64,000 bases of DNA from Bradyrhizobium sp. RP6 (GTDB lineage Bacteria > Pseudomonadota > Alphaproteobacteria > Rhizobiales > Xanthobacteraceae). Shown here piece by piece: positions 18,372 through 26,725 of the stretch (positions are counted from its first letter, which is position 1; each line of letters opens with the position of its first letter). Below the pieces are notes generated by a model that worked only from the letters and a program-made list of their open reading frames with translations, was not told the origin of the DNA and made no database searches. The stretch covers positions 186,001-250,000 of the forward strand of contig NZ_RQIT01000004.1 of NCBI RefSeq assembly GCF_003837805.1, read 5' to 3'. A program made the position numbers and the translations under genes.

Positions 18372-18616
18372 CTAAACCTCCTCAAAATATGACCGACGAA
18401 TCACTGGATCCAATCGGGCGAGTGGATCTAGGCCTTTCCTGGGCAGCACAGCCATTTTCGAACGAGAATAATTTGAGCGGCTAGGAATTATCCTCGCAGA
18501 CCGATCCCAGCTCGTTGTTATTCTTCGCTATTATCTTTGCTCTGCTCAAATCATCTCGCTGGCGGTCCAGGAACGCGCGCGTCAATCTGAGGCACGGATG
18601 GAACAGGAGAATCATC

Positions 18617-19168
18617 ATGACCAATGCGAAGCGCGGACGCGGGCGCCCCAAAGGCTCAGGTAAGAATGATGGGCCGATTCTCGATCGCGTGGCCGACGCG
18701 ATCGTTAAAGATCCTCAATTGAAGCCGACCACCGCGATGCTCAGGATCATTAGGGGCCAGAGCGGGTGGGACGCCACAGAGGCAACTCTCCTGCGACGGC
18801 TGCAAGGCAAATGGAAGAACGAGAGTGAAAAGCTCTTGAACGCGGCACGTGAGCGGGCTGCGCGTGTGAACTTCCCGACTAGGCCCGTCGCCACCAGCGA
18901 CCGCTGGCCGCCGATTTCCGATTTCGAACGTCACCAAAGGTGGTTGGACTCTGCTGTTGGCAAAGCGGCGATGGGTTATGTCACGTCATCTGCTTTCCAA
19001 AAGGTCGTGGAGCAGGTGACCTCACCGAGCTATCAGGCAGAATTGTCCCGCGTTGAGAAACTTGCACGTGGGCTGCTCGATGATGGCTCGCTGACCAAGC
19101 GGATTTCTGAGATGCACAAACTAAGCGACAAGATCTTTGGCCTCGACAAATGGCAACGCGGCTTCTGA
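18617..19168 (+). CDS. Hypothetical protein with AT-hook-like N-terminus
   Basis: 183 residues from the ATG at 18617, with AGGAG at 18605-18609. The upstream extension to 18515 is rejected because it lacks a ribosome site. Residues 4-14 (AKRGRGRPKGS) match an AT-hook, an Arg-Gly-Arg-Pro core that enters the minor groove of AT-rich DNA. The rest is helical and charged with no known motif. A DNA-associated accessory protein is likely; neighbours give no operon context. Confidence 0.6.
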   Translation: MTNAKRGRGRPKGSGKNDGPILDRVADAIVKDPQLKPTTAMLRIIRGQSGWDATEATLLRRLQGKWKNESEKLLNAARERAARVNFPTRPVATSDRWPPISDFERHQRWLDSAVGKAAMGYVTSSAFQKVVEQVTSPSYQAELSRVEKLARGLLDDGSLTKRISEMHKLSDKIFGLDKWQRGF

Positions 19169-19379
19169 CAATGCACCGAAGTCTGCGCCCGTGAGCTTGA
19201 CGCTCAACTGAATCGCCGGCCGCGTAATTTCCCGGCCTGTGTGTGGCATCGCTAAGCCGGATTCCGGCTTGCGATGGCGAGCCTCTGTTTCGCCGTCGTA
19301 GCCGGGTCAAGGCCGCGAAGCGCCGAAGGCTTGGCCTTGAGGCGGTTGCGACGGCGTGAAATCGCGAAGAAGTCTGAGC

Positions 19380-19577
19380 TTAACCTGGAAAGTACCGATA
19401 GGATCCGTCAGGCCCTCCGCCACGGCGTTCAACATCTCCGCTATCGACCAGCATCCGCAGGTCTTGGTTCACCTGCTGCTGGTACGCGCTTTCGCCATGT
19501 ATGGCACGTGCCAGCTCGATCTCGGTCCTGCCCGGGCCTCTCTCGACAAGATACCTAAGCACGCTGATCTGGATCAT
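19380..19577 (-). CDS. Small winged-helix-like DNA-binding protein
   Basis: 65 residues from the ATG at 19577, preceded by TTGGAGG with a 5-nt gap (the TTG at 19589 is part of that ribosome site). The product reads as a minimal winged helix: QISVLRYLVERGPGRTEIEL, a recognition helix in SAYQQQVNQDLRMLVDSGDV, then a wing with GGGPDGSYRYF. Such proteins usually repress or sense. It lies 370 bp downstream of, and on the same strand as, the five-gene motor-like operon, so a regulatory link is possible but unproven. Confidence 0.6.
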   Translation of the reverse strand: MIQISVLRYLVERGPGRTEIELARAIHGESAYQQQVNQDLRMLVDSGDVERRGGGPDGSYRYFPG

Positions 19578-19949
19578 GTGAGCCTCCAATTGAGGGCCTA
19601 CTAATAATCACCGAAAAATCGGCTGCGCTAGTTCACTTGGACGAATTATTTTCCGACCTTTGGCACCGCGAAGGCCGGCGCCAGGGCGAAGGCCGGCAAC
19701 AATGCAGCCGCAAGAGCGTCAGCATAGCGCCGCGAAGCGGGACGCGGGACCGACTGCAACGACGAGACCGGTTAAGAAGGCACCCGGCGCACGCATCAGT
19801 GCTAGCGGTGCCGCAGGCAGATGCTTGACCGAGTGCCTCCGGCGAGGAGTGCATAATGGCTCGCGTGAGGGATTGTCACCTCGATGGGCGGAGACGACGC
19901 AGCGGCTCCGGGCGAAGCCTAAAGCCCGGCCGGAGGCCACGCCAGATCA
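19578..19949. other. Uncoded stretch between winged-helix gene and OmpA-like gene
   Basis: GC-rich DNA with short frames only. One minus-strand frame ends in an Ala/Leu-rich signal-peptide-like segment (about 19670-19750) but has no start or body, so it is not called. No hairpin with a T-run was seen after the OmpA-like stop at 19950. Confidence 0.4.
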
Positions 19950-21134
19950 TCAATTACCGGGCGTCCACAACGGAGCCCGGACGGGCTTAGGAGGAGGCGT
20001 AAGGGATAGTGGCTGTGGCTTTTGAACAGGCCTCGGCCTCGGAAGAGGCGGCGGCGTTGAAGTGACAGGCTCCAGCGGGATAGCTGAAGTAACCTCGCGT
20101 AGCGCTGACTTCCGCAGTCGGATCTCAATGCGTCGGCGTTGTGGGTCGTCGCGCGGGGCGCCCTCAATCGCTAACGTCTCGTCGGTGTTGACTAGTTGAG
20201 CTCCCGACAGCGGCAAGAGCTTATAGGGCGCCAGTAACTGGCTTTGCCGCAGCACACTAACGACTGAAACGGCCCTCGCCAGCCCAAGCCCCGCGTTGTC
20301 GGCGGGAATTAAGGTCGAGATAGTCGAAGCGCCCTTGAGGACTGACGGGAGATCACGGTCTAGGTTCGTGGGTCGAACACCCAACGGCTGTTCGTCGGTG
20401 TGACCGACAACCTCGATAACGTCGACGTCATATTTCTTGATGTAGCCGAGGATTTCCTCAGGAGTTTTTCCAGTCAGCGCATCCATAAGCTTTTGTGAAA
20501 GCTCCGCACTCCCACTTTTGAATGAATAACCGGCAGCGTCGCTCAACGTAATGATCGGCGGCCATTGGTGACCGGCGGCGCCGGCGGCTGGCGCAGAGAC
20601 CAGCCCTCGCTCGATCGCCTCTAGAATCTCCAACGTGGAAGCCGGTAGCTTCCCAGGTCTAGACATCGCCCGGTTGATTGCGTTCATGGCGTCGGCGTTC
20701 TTGATGGCCTTGTCCGCATCAAGCCCGCTCGCCTTCAGTTTATCGAGATCTGCAACTCGATTGCGGACCTCCTTGATCGACACGCCGCTCTTCTCAAGGT
20801 CGGCCACCGCGGTTTGGCTATCGACCAGCTCCCGCCAATACTTATCGATTTCCTGGGGATCGGTAAGACCCGAAAGGCTTCTTAGCCTCTCGGCAACGGC
20901 CGAATTCTCGCGCAGGGACGCGACCGTGTCCCGGTCGCGTTGATTTTGCGCGATTTGCTGTTGCAGCTTCTGTTCAGCAACTACCCGCTTGTCTTGCTCC
21001 CGCTTCAAAAAGGTGGCCAGGACGATCAGCAGGCAAAACACCAGCAACAGCATGATCTCAGCCATTGTAAGCCCGAGCACAAGACCTTGCCGGTAGGACG
21101 AGCGCTGCTGGATGATTTCGCCATTCATAGCCAT
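19950..21134 (-). CDS. MotB/ZorB-like membrane-anchored OmpA-domain protein
   Basis: 394 residues. One transmembrane helix near the N-terminus (about 17-41, LTMAEIMLLLVFCLLIVLA) has an acidic residue, Glu26, where MotB and ZorB carry the proton-accepting Asp. A coiled stretch (44-180) follows, then an OmpA-type peptidoglycan-binding domain (about 205-365) with EVVGHTDEQPLGVRPTNLD and the final RRRIEIRLRKS, and a Pro-rich tail. By analogy it would anchor to the cell wall and form the stator with the upstream four-TM protein (18-bp gap). It is the last gene of the five-gene operon. It differs from flagellar MotB by context and by the Glu; it could equally be a ZorB relative or a new class. Confidence 0.8.
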   Translation of the reverse strand: MAMNGEIIQQRSSYRQGLVLGLTMAEIMLLLVFCLLIVLATFLKREQDKRVVAEQKLQQQIAQNQRDRDTVASLRENSAVAERLRSLSGLTDPQEIDKYWRELVDSQTAVADLEKSGVSIKEVRNRVADLDKLKASGLDADKAIKNADAMNAINRAMSRPGKLPASTLEILEAIERGLVSAPAAGAAGHQWPPIITLSDAAGYSFKSGSAELSQKLMDALTGKTPEEILGYIKKYDVDVIEVVGHTDEQPLGVRPTNLDRDLPSVLKGASTISTLIPADNAGLGLARAVSVVSVLRQSQLLAPYKLLPLSGAQLVNTDETLAIEGAPRDDPQRRRIEIRLRKSALREVTSAIPLEPVTSTPPPLPRPRPVQKPQPLSLTPPPKPVRAPLWTPGN

Positions 21135-21152
21135 GCCATATGCCTTTCAGGG

Positions 21153-22172
21153 CTAGGGAGCACGATTACTGGACCCCCAGGGCCCAGCAGCCGCGCGCGC
21201 GGCCTCAGCTGCCTGAATTGTCTGCATCAGCCTGTCGACGGCGGCCCCCATGGCTTGCGTTTGACGGAGACTGGCGTCAATCGTCTTGGCTTGCACCTCG
21301 GCACTTTTGCTGAATGAATTGATCGCTTTGGTCAAACCGGACACAACGGGTGCGAGCTTTATCTCAATAATCTGCTCGGGCGTCTGCATTGCCGCCAACT
21401 TGGCCGCAAGGCCATCTATGGCTTTCACGATGGTGGAGGTGCTTCGCGACAACTGGTCGGACTCCCTCACCAAGCGGGCAGAAACCGTGTCGAGCGTGCC
21501 GACAACTTTCTCATTCAGAGTATCGAGTGTTTTACCTGACCTTTGTGATGCTTCCTCCAAGGGCTTTCCTGCCGTTTGTGCGAACGTCCGGATCTCCGTG
21601 GCCAGCTTGTCACTCGCGCTACCTAACGTCTCGTTTATCTCGTCCAAGGCATCGGTGATCGACTGCTGCGTCATCCGCCGGAAGTAGCCAAATTCCAGCA
21701 CCGTGCTCTCTAGTTCGCGTTTAACTTTCCGAGAAGCGTCCGCCAGCTCCAACCGGGCGGTCGCTTCTACTTCAATCGGGTCCCGCCGCATTTGATTGAA
21801 CAAGATACGCAAGGTGATCCCGGCAATTGTCGAGGCAATGGCAATACCGAAGTTTTGAACAATCTGTTCCGCGGCGCCTTCCGCTCTGAATTGGTACAGC
21901 GAGACGGCAAGGCTCGTCAGCGTAAACAGAAATCCCATGTAGTAGAGATTGTCACCCGATTGATCGTCGCGGAGCCGAAAAAGCCGCGCGATGCCCAGCA
22001 TGAGAGCATATCCGATCATGATCAGGACCGGAACGGACGTGACATAAAACGCGGGCAAATCATTCAGCTTGGAAGCCACGATATAGCCACTGCCCAAAGC
22101 AACGACCATGAAGAAAAGCAATCCGCTGATTAACCCGGGCGGCGTACGCCGCATGGTGTCCTGGATGGTCAC
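21153..22172 (-). CDS. Four-TM protein with long helical tail, MotA/ZorA-like
   Basis: 339 residues. Predicted membrane helices at about 13-35, 42-64, 75-95 and 107-126; the last (FGIAIASTIAGITLRILF) resembles the small-residue channel helix of MotA/TolQ/ExbB proteins. Residues 128-339 form a charged, heptad-rich cytoplasmic tail, as in ZorA. It starts 2 bp after the vWA-like gene ends and is followed after 18 bp by the OmpA-like gene, so a paired ion-driven motor is the natural reading. Sequence similarity to MotA is weak by eye and the assignment depends on topology and partner; a structure prediction of the pair would settle it. Confidence 0.65.
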   Translation of the reverse strand: MTIQDTMRRTPPGLISGLLFFMVVALGSGYIVASKLNDLPAFYVTSVPVLIMIGYALMLGIARLFRLRDDQSGDNLYYMGFLFTLTSLAVSLYQFRAEGAAEQIVQNFGIAIASTIAGITLRILFNQMRRDPIEVEATARLELADASRKVKRELESTVLEFGYFRRMTQQSITDALDEINETLGSASDKLATEIRTFAQTAGKPLEEASQRSGKTLDTLNEKVVGTLDTVSARLVRESDQLSRSTSTIVKAIDGLAAKLAAMQTPEQIIEIKLAPVVSGLTKAINSFSKSAEVQAKTIDASLRQTQAMGAAVDRLMQTIQAAEAARAAAGPWGSSNRAP

Positions 22173-22174
22173 GC

Positions 22175-23011
22175 CTAGGCTCCTTGAAGTCGTTTGACCT
22201 CAACGGACGAAGCCCCATTATCCTTCATCCATTGGATCCAAAACTCGGCGTGCTTAAGGTCGTTGAGCAAGGGCTGGCCTTTCGGCTGCCGAGTGACATA
22301 GCGAATCGTCACCCCAGCACCATGCAAATCGGTACGGAACTTCAAATAGGCCGGAGATTGCTTGTAGCGCTGGAAGGAGAGGTCGCCCGCGGCTGGGTAC
22401 TGACTGTACTCTCGCGTGTACTCGATCATGTCGGAAATGACGATCAGTGTCTTTTTCGCATTCTGATTGGCCGCGCTTGAAAACTGATCGATGGCGATGT
22501 CTTGGATCGCAGCCATGAGCGGCGAGCTGGCGGCCTTGGCCGAGGCAATGCTGTTCTTCACCGCGTCTGCAGCTGGCTTGCGGAAGCTCTCGATCCAGCG
22601 CAGCCGGGCAATACGGGGATTATCGGTCCATTCGTTCAGGCCGGCTCCATCGCCGGGATTGCATTTGGAAAACACGGACCGGCTCCGGGCGCCAGCGATA
22701 TCCAATACCCGGATATCAAGCCTGTAGAAGGCTGGAAGCGTCGCAATCAGGTCGTCGAGGATAACTTGGACTTCCCGCCGCGTTGTCTCGGGCAAATCGT
22801 CAGAGGTGTCGACCAGTACGACATTAATGCCGTGAGGGCCGTCGACCGGGCACAGGCTCTGCGCGTCAAGAACCGGGCGCTTGGGGGTGGAGAAGTAGAA
22901 ATACGCCAGAGCACCACCGCATGCGAGCGCCACAAGAAGCAGCGCGATGCCTCCTACACCAGCCCAACCGATGCCAGATGCGCTCTGCCGCCTTGGACGC
23001 TTCTTAACCAC
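22175..23011 (-). CDS. Membrane-anchored vWA-like protein
   Basis: 278 residues from a GTG at 23011, preceded by GGAG six nucleotides upstream and overlapping the previous stop by 8 bp; an ATG at 23038 would add an Arg/Cys-rich leader. One N-terminal helix (about 16-42) places the rest outside the cytoplasm or at the membrane. NVVLVDTSDDL (about 63-73) looks like a degenerate MIDAS loop, and TLIVISDMIE is the usual central vWA strand, so a Rossmann-like vWA fold is likely. Such domains bind metal and protein ligands. Its place between two multi-TM proteins suggests an adaptor or sensor within a membrane complex. Confidence 0.65.
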   Translation of the reverse strand: MVKKRPRRQSASGIGWAGVGGIALLLVALACGGALAYFYFSTPKRPVLDAQSLCPVDGPHGINVVLVDTSDDLPETTRREVQVILDDLIATLPAFYRLDIRVLDIAGARSRSVFSKCNPGDGAGLNEWTDNPRIARLRWIESFRKPAADAVKNSIASAKAASSPLMAAIQDIAIDQFSSAANQNAKKTLIVISDMIEYTREYSQYPAAGDLSFQRYKQSPAYLKFRTDLHGAGVTIRYVTRQPKGQPLLNDLKHAEFWIQWMKDNGASSVEVKRLQGA

Positions 23012-24452
23012 TCTTCTTCTCCGGCAGCAGCTCGTCAATTTCGCGATAGGTCTTCACGGCGTCGTCGAAGGCTGCGTGAATGGCCTTGATCTGCTGATTC
23101 AGAAGTTCCTGCGTCTCAGCAATCATCTGCCGCAGATGCTCCCGGGCCGTCGAATCCGGCTCGCCGCCGGCATAGATGATGCGTTCCATGGAGTAGCTGC
23201 GCGAGAAGGTGCTCGGCGCGGGCGTCGATCGTGCCCGGCGATTCGCCTCGCGGTAGATCTCGAGCAAGGCTCGGCCGGCCTGCTCAGTCTGGTTCTGATG
23301 TTGGCTGAAGCGTTGGGCGAGCCGGCCCCGTCCCTGAAGCAGAGAATCGTATTCGCCACGACGGACCGAAAGGTCCCTCGCCGCACCGTTCATGGCTTCG
23401 GTGCAATCCTCGCGGATGTCGCGAAGACGGTCGATCAGCTCGCTGCGTACCCTCGCGAACTGATTGCTGGCATCAAGCCATCGACGTTCGAGACCGGCAT
23501 AGCCGATGTATGGATCGAAAAACATTAAGCCGTCGACCATCGCGACCAAGGAGAAGATCAGGCCAATACTGAAGAAAACCCACGAATTGATGTCCGTGAG
23601 CGCATGCGGCGCCGTTTGGAGGCGGTGCAGCACCTCCTGCCCGACGTCACCACTGATGGTCGGTGGAATTTCGCGCAAGTGAGCAAGGGTGAGATTTAGC
23701 ACGACCGCGAGAGCCAGATAGGCAAGGCAGGACAAAACGCCAATCAGCTTGAGGAAATAGTTCCGGCGGTTGACCAAGCGTATCAGCACCATGCCGCAAA
23801 GGAAGCTTGCCAAGATATTCAAGGCAGCGAACACCACAGCCTGGACCAAGCCGCCGAGCAGACCGCCGATGTTAGCATTGGCGAGGAAGCTGCCGTTCAC
23901 TATCACTTCGATGACAAACAGGATGGCTAGAATGCCGACCTTGAGAATGATTTTCCCAGGACTGGCGAGCCTCGCGGGCCGTTCGATCCGATGCCGGGCG
24001 CGGAAGCTGTCGCGTTCAATCTCGGACTCATTCAGCCGGCGTCGCAAAGCGAACAGTTCATCGCGACCGACGGTGGCCTCAGCGCGAAAATCACCAACGG
24101 CCTCAGGGGCGGCCTGCTGAATAGTCGCGAACCGCTCCTCGAAACTGAGCGCCGTCACCCGTTCATCGTAAGTATGAAGGTGATCGAGGTATATAGAGTG
24201 CGAGTCCTGCTTGTGGCGCTCAATCCTTTCAATGATCTGATGTTCTATATCGTCGAGCGTTTGCGCATCAGACGCGGGATGGTTCTGGGCGCCCCGCTCT
24301 CGTCCTTGTTCGACAATCCGCATCTCATCCGCAAGGCGGTCCACGTTGAGATCCAGAAAGATGTTGGTTGCCGGCTGGTAGTGATGAACGGGCTGGCTGA
24401 GGAAGCCCATAATTCGAGCGAGGGCTGATTGACGCTTGCCGGAAGGATTCAT
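23004..24452 (-). CDS. Four-TM coiled-coil membrane protein of the motor-like operon
   Basis: 482 residues. A helical N-terminal region (about 35-155) precedes four membrane helices at about 167-187, 198-225, 233-255 and 290-312. Another long helical region follows (about 320-475, RWLDASNQFARVRSELIDRL ... MIAETQELLNQQIKAIHAAF). No enzymatic motif is seen. The architecture, coiled coil-TM bundle-coiled coil, is that of a scaffold or second channel protein. Its stop overlaps the vWA-like start. It begins 18 bp after the nuclease gene, so all five genes appear to share one transcript. I do not recognise a named family. Confidence 0.7.
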   Translation of the reverse strand: MNPSGKRQSALARIMGFLSQPVHHYQPATNIFLDLNVDRLADEMRIVEQGRERGAQNHPASDAQTLDDIEHQIIERIERHKQDSHSIYLDHLHTYDERVTALSFEERFATIQQAAPEAVGDFRAEATVGRDELFALRRRLNESEIERDSFRARHRIERPARLASPGKIILKVGILAILFVIEVIVNGSFLANANIGGLLGGLVQAVVFAALNILASFLCGMVLIRLVNRRNYFLKLIGVLSCLAYLALAVVLNLTLAHLREIPPTISGDVGQEVLHRLQTAPHALTDINSWVFFSIGLIFSLVAMVDGLMFFDPYIGYAGLERRWLDASNQFARVRSELIDRLRDIREDCTEAMNGAARDLSVRRGEYDSLLQGRGRLAQRFSQHQNQTEQAGRALLEIYREANRRARSTPAPSTFSRSYSMERIIYAGGEPDSTAREHLRQMIAETQELLNQQIKAIHAAFDDAVKTYREIDELLPEKKSG

Positions 24453-24470
24453 ACGGTTTTCGGCCTGGAA

Positions 24471-25193
24471 CTAGAGCTTGGATTTGCGGCAGCCGGCGGC
24501 TTCGGCATCCGCCACTGAGCAGAACCACCTGCGAGATGAGCTTCGATCCATCGAAAGTCGATCGTAAAACTTGCCTCCAGGCACGTGATAGATGCATTGA
24601 TGGGCGCTTTTGAGATTGCCTTTGATGAGACAATTCGGTGAGGGCGGCTCGGCCACGGTAGCCGGGGCCATCAGCATCCGCTGCGCCTGAACAGGCACAG
24701 CGACCGCACCGAGGATTACGGTGCTATTACTTCGGTGCCGCCATTCCCAGGGAGCAACGAAGGCACCGCTCCAAAGGCCGCGCCTCTGCTCCCGTGCAAA
24801 ATCCTCATCCGCAATATAGTCCGACGAATAGCGGCGGAACGCGAGCGCCCAGCCGTTTCTTACCAACCAACGCGAGACGTTCTCTCCGCCGACCGTGCAA
24901 GTTCCGAGATGGCGCTTGTAGACGTCCTGGCCGGTCAACTCGCACGTCCAGGGTTGTTCACGCGCAAAGCTTCTAAGCTTTTCTCTGGCTTCGATGCCGC
25001 AATCCCAAGCCTTGCCGGCAGAGTCCAAGCAAATCTGGTCTGTCTCAGGGGCATCGATTCCGCTTAGGCGAATTTTGACGGTCCCCTCGTACACGGTGTC
25101 CGCGTCGACAATCTGCGGCACGCCGCTCACTTCGCTGGCAGTCGCGTGGGAGAGACCAAAAAGGCAACACAAGATGACAACAGCAGCCCGCAT
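24471..25193 (-). CDS. Secreted SNase-like nuclease with C-terminal Sunset-type domain
   Basis: 240 residues with a signal peptide (residues 1-20, cleavage near ATAS). The thermonuclease core (about 27-135) shows VDADTVYEG, KIRLSGIDAPETDQ and YKRHLGTC, which carry Asp and Arg positions of the staphylococcal nuclease active site. The C-terminal 55 residues (NCLIKGNLKS ... CIYHVPGGKFYDRL ... RRWFCSVADAEAAGCRKS) match a Sunset-like module often found behind SNase domains. The product is exported, so it could cut DNA in the periplasm. First gene of the five-gene operon; a possible promoter (TTGTTA, 17 nt, ATATTT, read on the minus strand) lies just upstream of the start but is weakly supported. 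Confidence 0.85.
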   Translation of the reverse strand: MRAAVVILCCLFGLSHATASEVSGVPQIVDADTVYEGTVKIRLSGIDAPETDQICLDSAGKAWDCGIEAREKLRSFAREQPWTCELTGQDVYKRHLGTCTVGGENVSRWLVRNGWALAFRRYSSDYIADEDFAREQRRGLWSGAFVAPWEWRHRSNSTVILGAVAVPVQAQRMLMAPATVAEPPSPNCLIKGNLKSAHQCIYHVPGGKFYDRLSMDRSSSRRWFCSVADAEAAGCRKSKL

Positions 25194-25696
25194 TGCTGCA
25201 CCGCACTCAAATATGAGGAAAAACCGATAGTTAACAATCTATTACACTTTCTTGGCGAGAACTAGGAAAGGACAATCTGTCGGACACGATGCCCGGTGAC
25301 ATAGTTAATTCGGCGCATAATGCAGCTAGAAAGATGGAGCGTTAGACAAGCCGCGGTCGTTGGGTACCTTTTCGCCGCTTGAGTGACCTGCAGCTGGCTT
25401 TCGAAGGGGCCGCCTCAAGGCCGCAGGGCCAAACCCAAAAGCAATGGAAGACCTTCTGGATTGGTATTGCCTGCTGAAAAGGCCCTCCGAGTGGAGGGCC
25501 TTCAGCATTTCGCAAAGAGTATGAAGGCGGCGGCAAAGCGTTGCCGGAATTCCGGGTCGGCCGGCATCCCAATCGCCACTTCAGCGACGAGTTGAGCTTC
25601 AGCCAACGCCGATCGGAGCCAACATTCCTCTACCTGCGATCCTCTCACAAGTTGAGTTGGTTCATCCGCGACGAAATGGGGCGCGTCAAATCCGCG
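25194..25696. other. Intergenic region upstream of the SNase operon
   Basis: About 500 bp with no convincing gene; the short frames on both strands look like noise. It must hold the promoter of the nuclease operon near its left end and contains a strong hairpin at 25479-25502. Confidence 0.5.
25479..25502. terminator. Strong 10-bp hairpin, terminator-like without T-run
   Basis: AAGGCCCTCC (25479-25488) and GGAGGGCCTT (25493-25502) pair perfectly around GAGT, and the stem can be extended by CTG/CAG with a small bulge. No U-tract follows on either strand, so intrinsic termination is uncertain. It lies 200 bp downstream of the DUF3102 gene on the minus strand, so it could end that transcript. 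Confidence 0.5.
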
Positions 25697-26293
25697 CTAG
25701 TGCGCGTTGCGGGTAGGAGGTCCGTTGTCAACATCCAATGCTTCCCTCAGCCTACCAGAAAGAGCCTTGATTGTCGCTTTGCTCGCGCAGCGAAGAAAGG
25801 ATTCGACCTCCCGAACACCGCCGGCATCCAGGCTTTCGAGCAGCAGAGCAGCAATCTTATCGACTTCGAGCGTGTCCAAGGTCGGTCGTTTGCCCTTCGC
25901 TCGGCCAATTCGTTCCTTCACCTCCTCCTCGGTGATTGAACGTCCAGCACGAACTTCGGAAAGAACCTCCGAAATTACCGTTTCGGGTGTATCCTTCGCG
26001 GCGAGTTTGTATGCGGCACGAGCAGGCAACTTGGCCAAATCGCCGGGGTCCCGGGTGCGTGCAAGCTTTGCCAGGTTCATGTAGTTCTGCGCTGATTTAT
26101 TGCAGATATCCATCTCATCTTTGCAATAGGCGCCGAAATGGCCGTGCGGGATCATCGCCTTTGCTTCCGCCAAATGCTCACCGATCTGGACGATGATCGG
26201 AATAACGGTAGGGAGAAGCTCGTTGACGCGTCGGGCGATCCGCTGCAACTGCACCGCCTCAAACGAAGGAATGCCTGAATAGTCGAAAGCCAT
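25697..26293 (-). CDS. DUF3102-like protein
   Basis: 198 residues from the ATG at 26293, with GAGG 6 nt upstream; the in-frame extension to 26467 is not supported. The N-terminal half (about 15-95) resembles DUF3102 proteins: RIARRVNELL, IVQIGEHLAEAKAMIPHGHF and an aromatic YCKDEM turn, then NKSAQNYMNLAKLA with a helix-turn-helix look. Family members occur on phages, plasmids and integrative elements, probably as DNA-binding or regulatory proteins. The C-terminal half is helical and less conserved. It sits between the integrase and the nuclease operon. Confidence 0.7.
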   Translation of the reverse strand: MAFDYSGIPSFEAVQLQRIARRVNELLPTVIPIIVQIGEHLAEAKAMIPHGHFGAYCKDEMDICNKSAQNYMNLAKLARTRDPGDLAKLPARAAYKLAAKDTPETVISEVLSEVRAGRSITEEEVKERIGRAKGKRPTLDTLEVDKIAALLLESLDAGGVREVESFLRCASKATIKALSGRLREALDVDNGPPTRNAH

Positions 26294-26725
26294 GATGACC
26301 TCAGATGAGCGGCGCATTGCGGGAATCATCGCAAAGGCGCGAACGGACGCTGGACCCTGGAACGACGCCGTTACAACGCTCAACGAGAGGCCAAAAATCG
26401 CACTGGGCAATCGAGGCTGGATGTCATTATTCTGGAAAGCAAAGATAGGATTGCAACTGAAAACCAACCAGCCGAAGGTTTTTTATGTGGAGAGGAAGCT
26501 AAGGCGCCTTAGCTTCACATTCGATGTACGCCGATGAGATTGCCCAAGGCCGCCCCCCGAACTCCCACAAATGCGAAACGGTTTCGCATTTGCTGAGCCT
26601 CAGGCTCGTCGGGAGACAAGAAGGCTAGGCGGCGCAGTCCTTGCTGGAAACGAAAGCGAGGAATTTGAGTAGTGTATCCGCTAGGCGGACATTGAGGGCA
26701 AGCGCCAGCACGAGCCTGCTTATGG
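26294..26725. other. Intergenic region between DUF3102 gene and integrase, with palindromes
   Basis: No gene supported. It contains a 25-bp palindrome (26568-26592) and a second small one (26595-26607), placed beyond the 3' end of the integrase gene. Confidence 0.5.
26568..26592. repeat. Perfect 25-bp palindrome near the integrase 3' end
   Basis: CAAATGCGAAAC and its exact reverse complement flank a single G. A second palindrome, GAGCCT-C-AGGCTC, follows at 26595-26607. With loops of only one base these are more likely protein-binding sites than RNA hairpins, for example arm or excisionase sites of the element, or an origin. Confidence 0.7.

Noticed and set aside
19950..22172. Flagellar MotA/MotB or TolQR/ExbBD genes
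   Set aside because: No flagellar, tol or ton genes nearby; the four-TM protein has a long helical tail and the operon contains a nuclease and a vWA-like protein.
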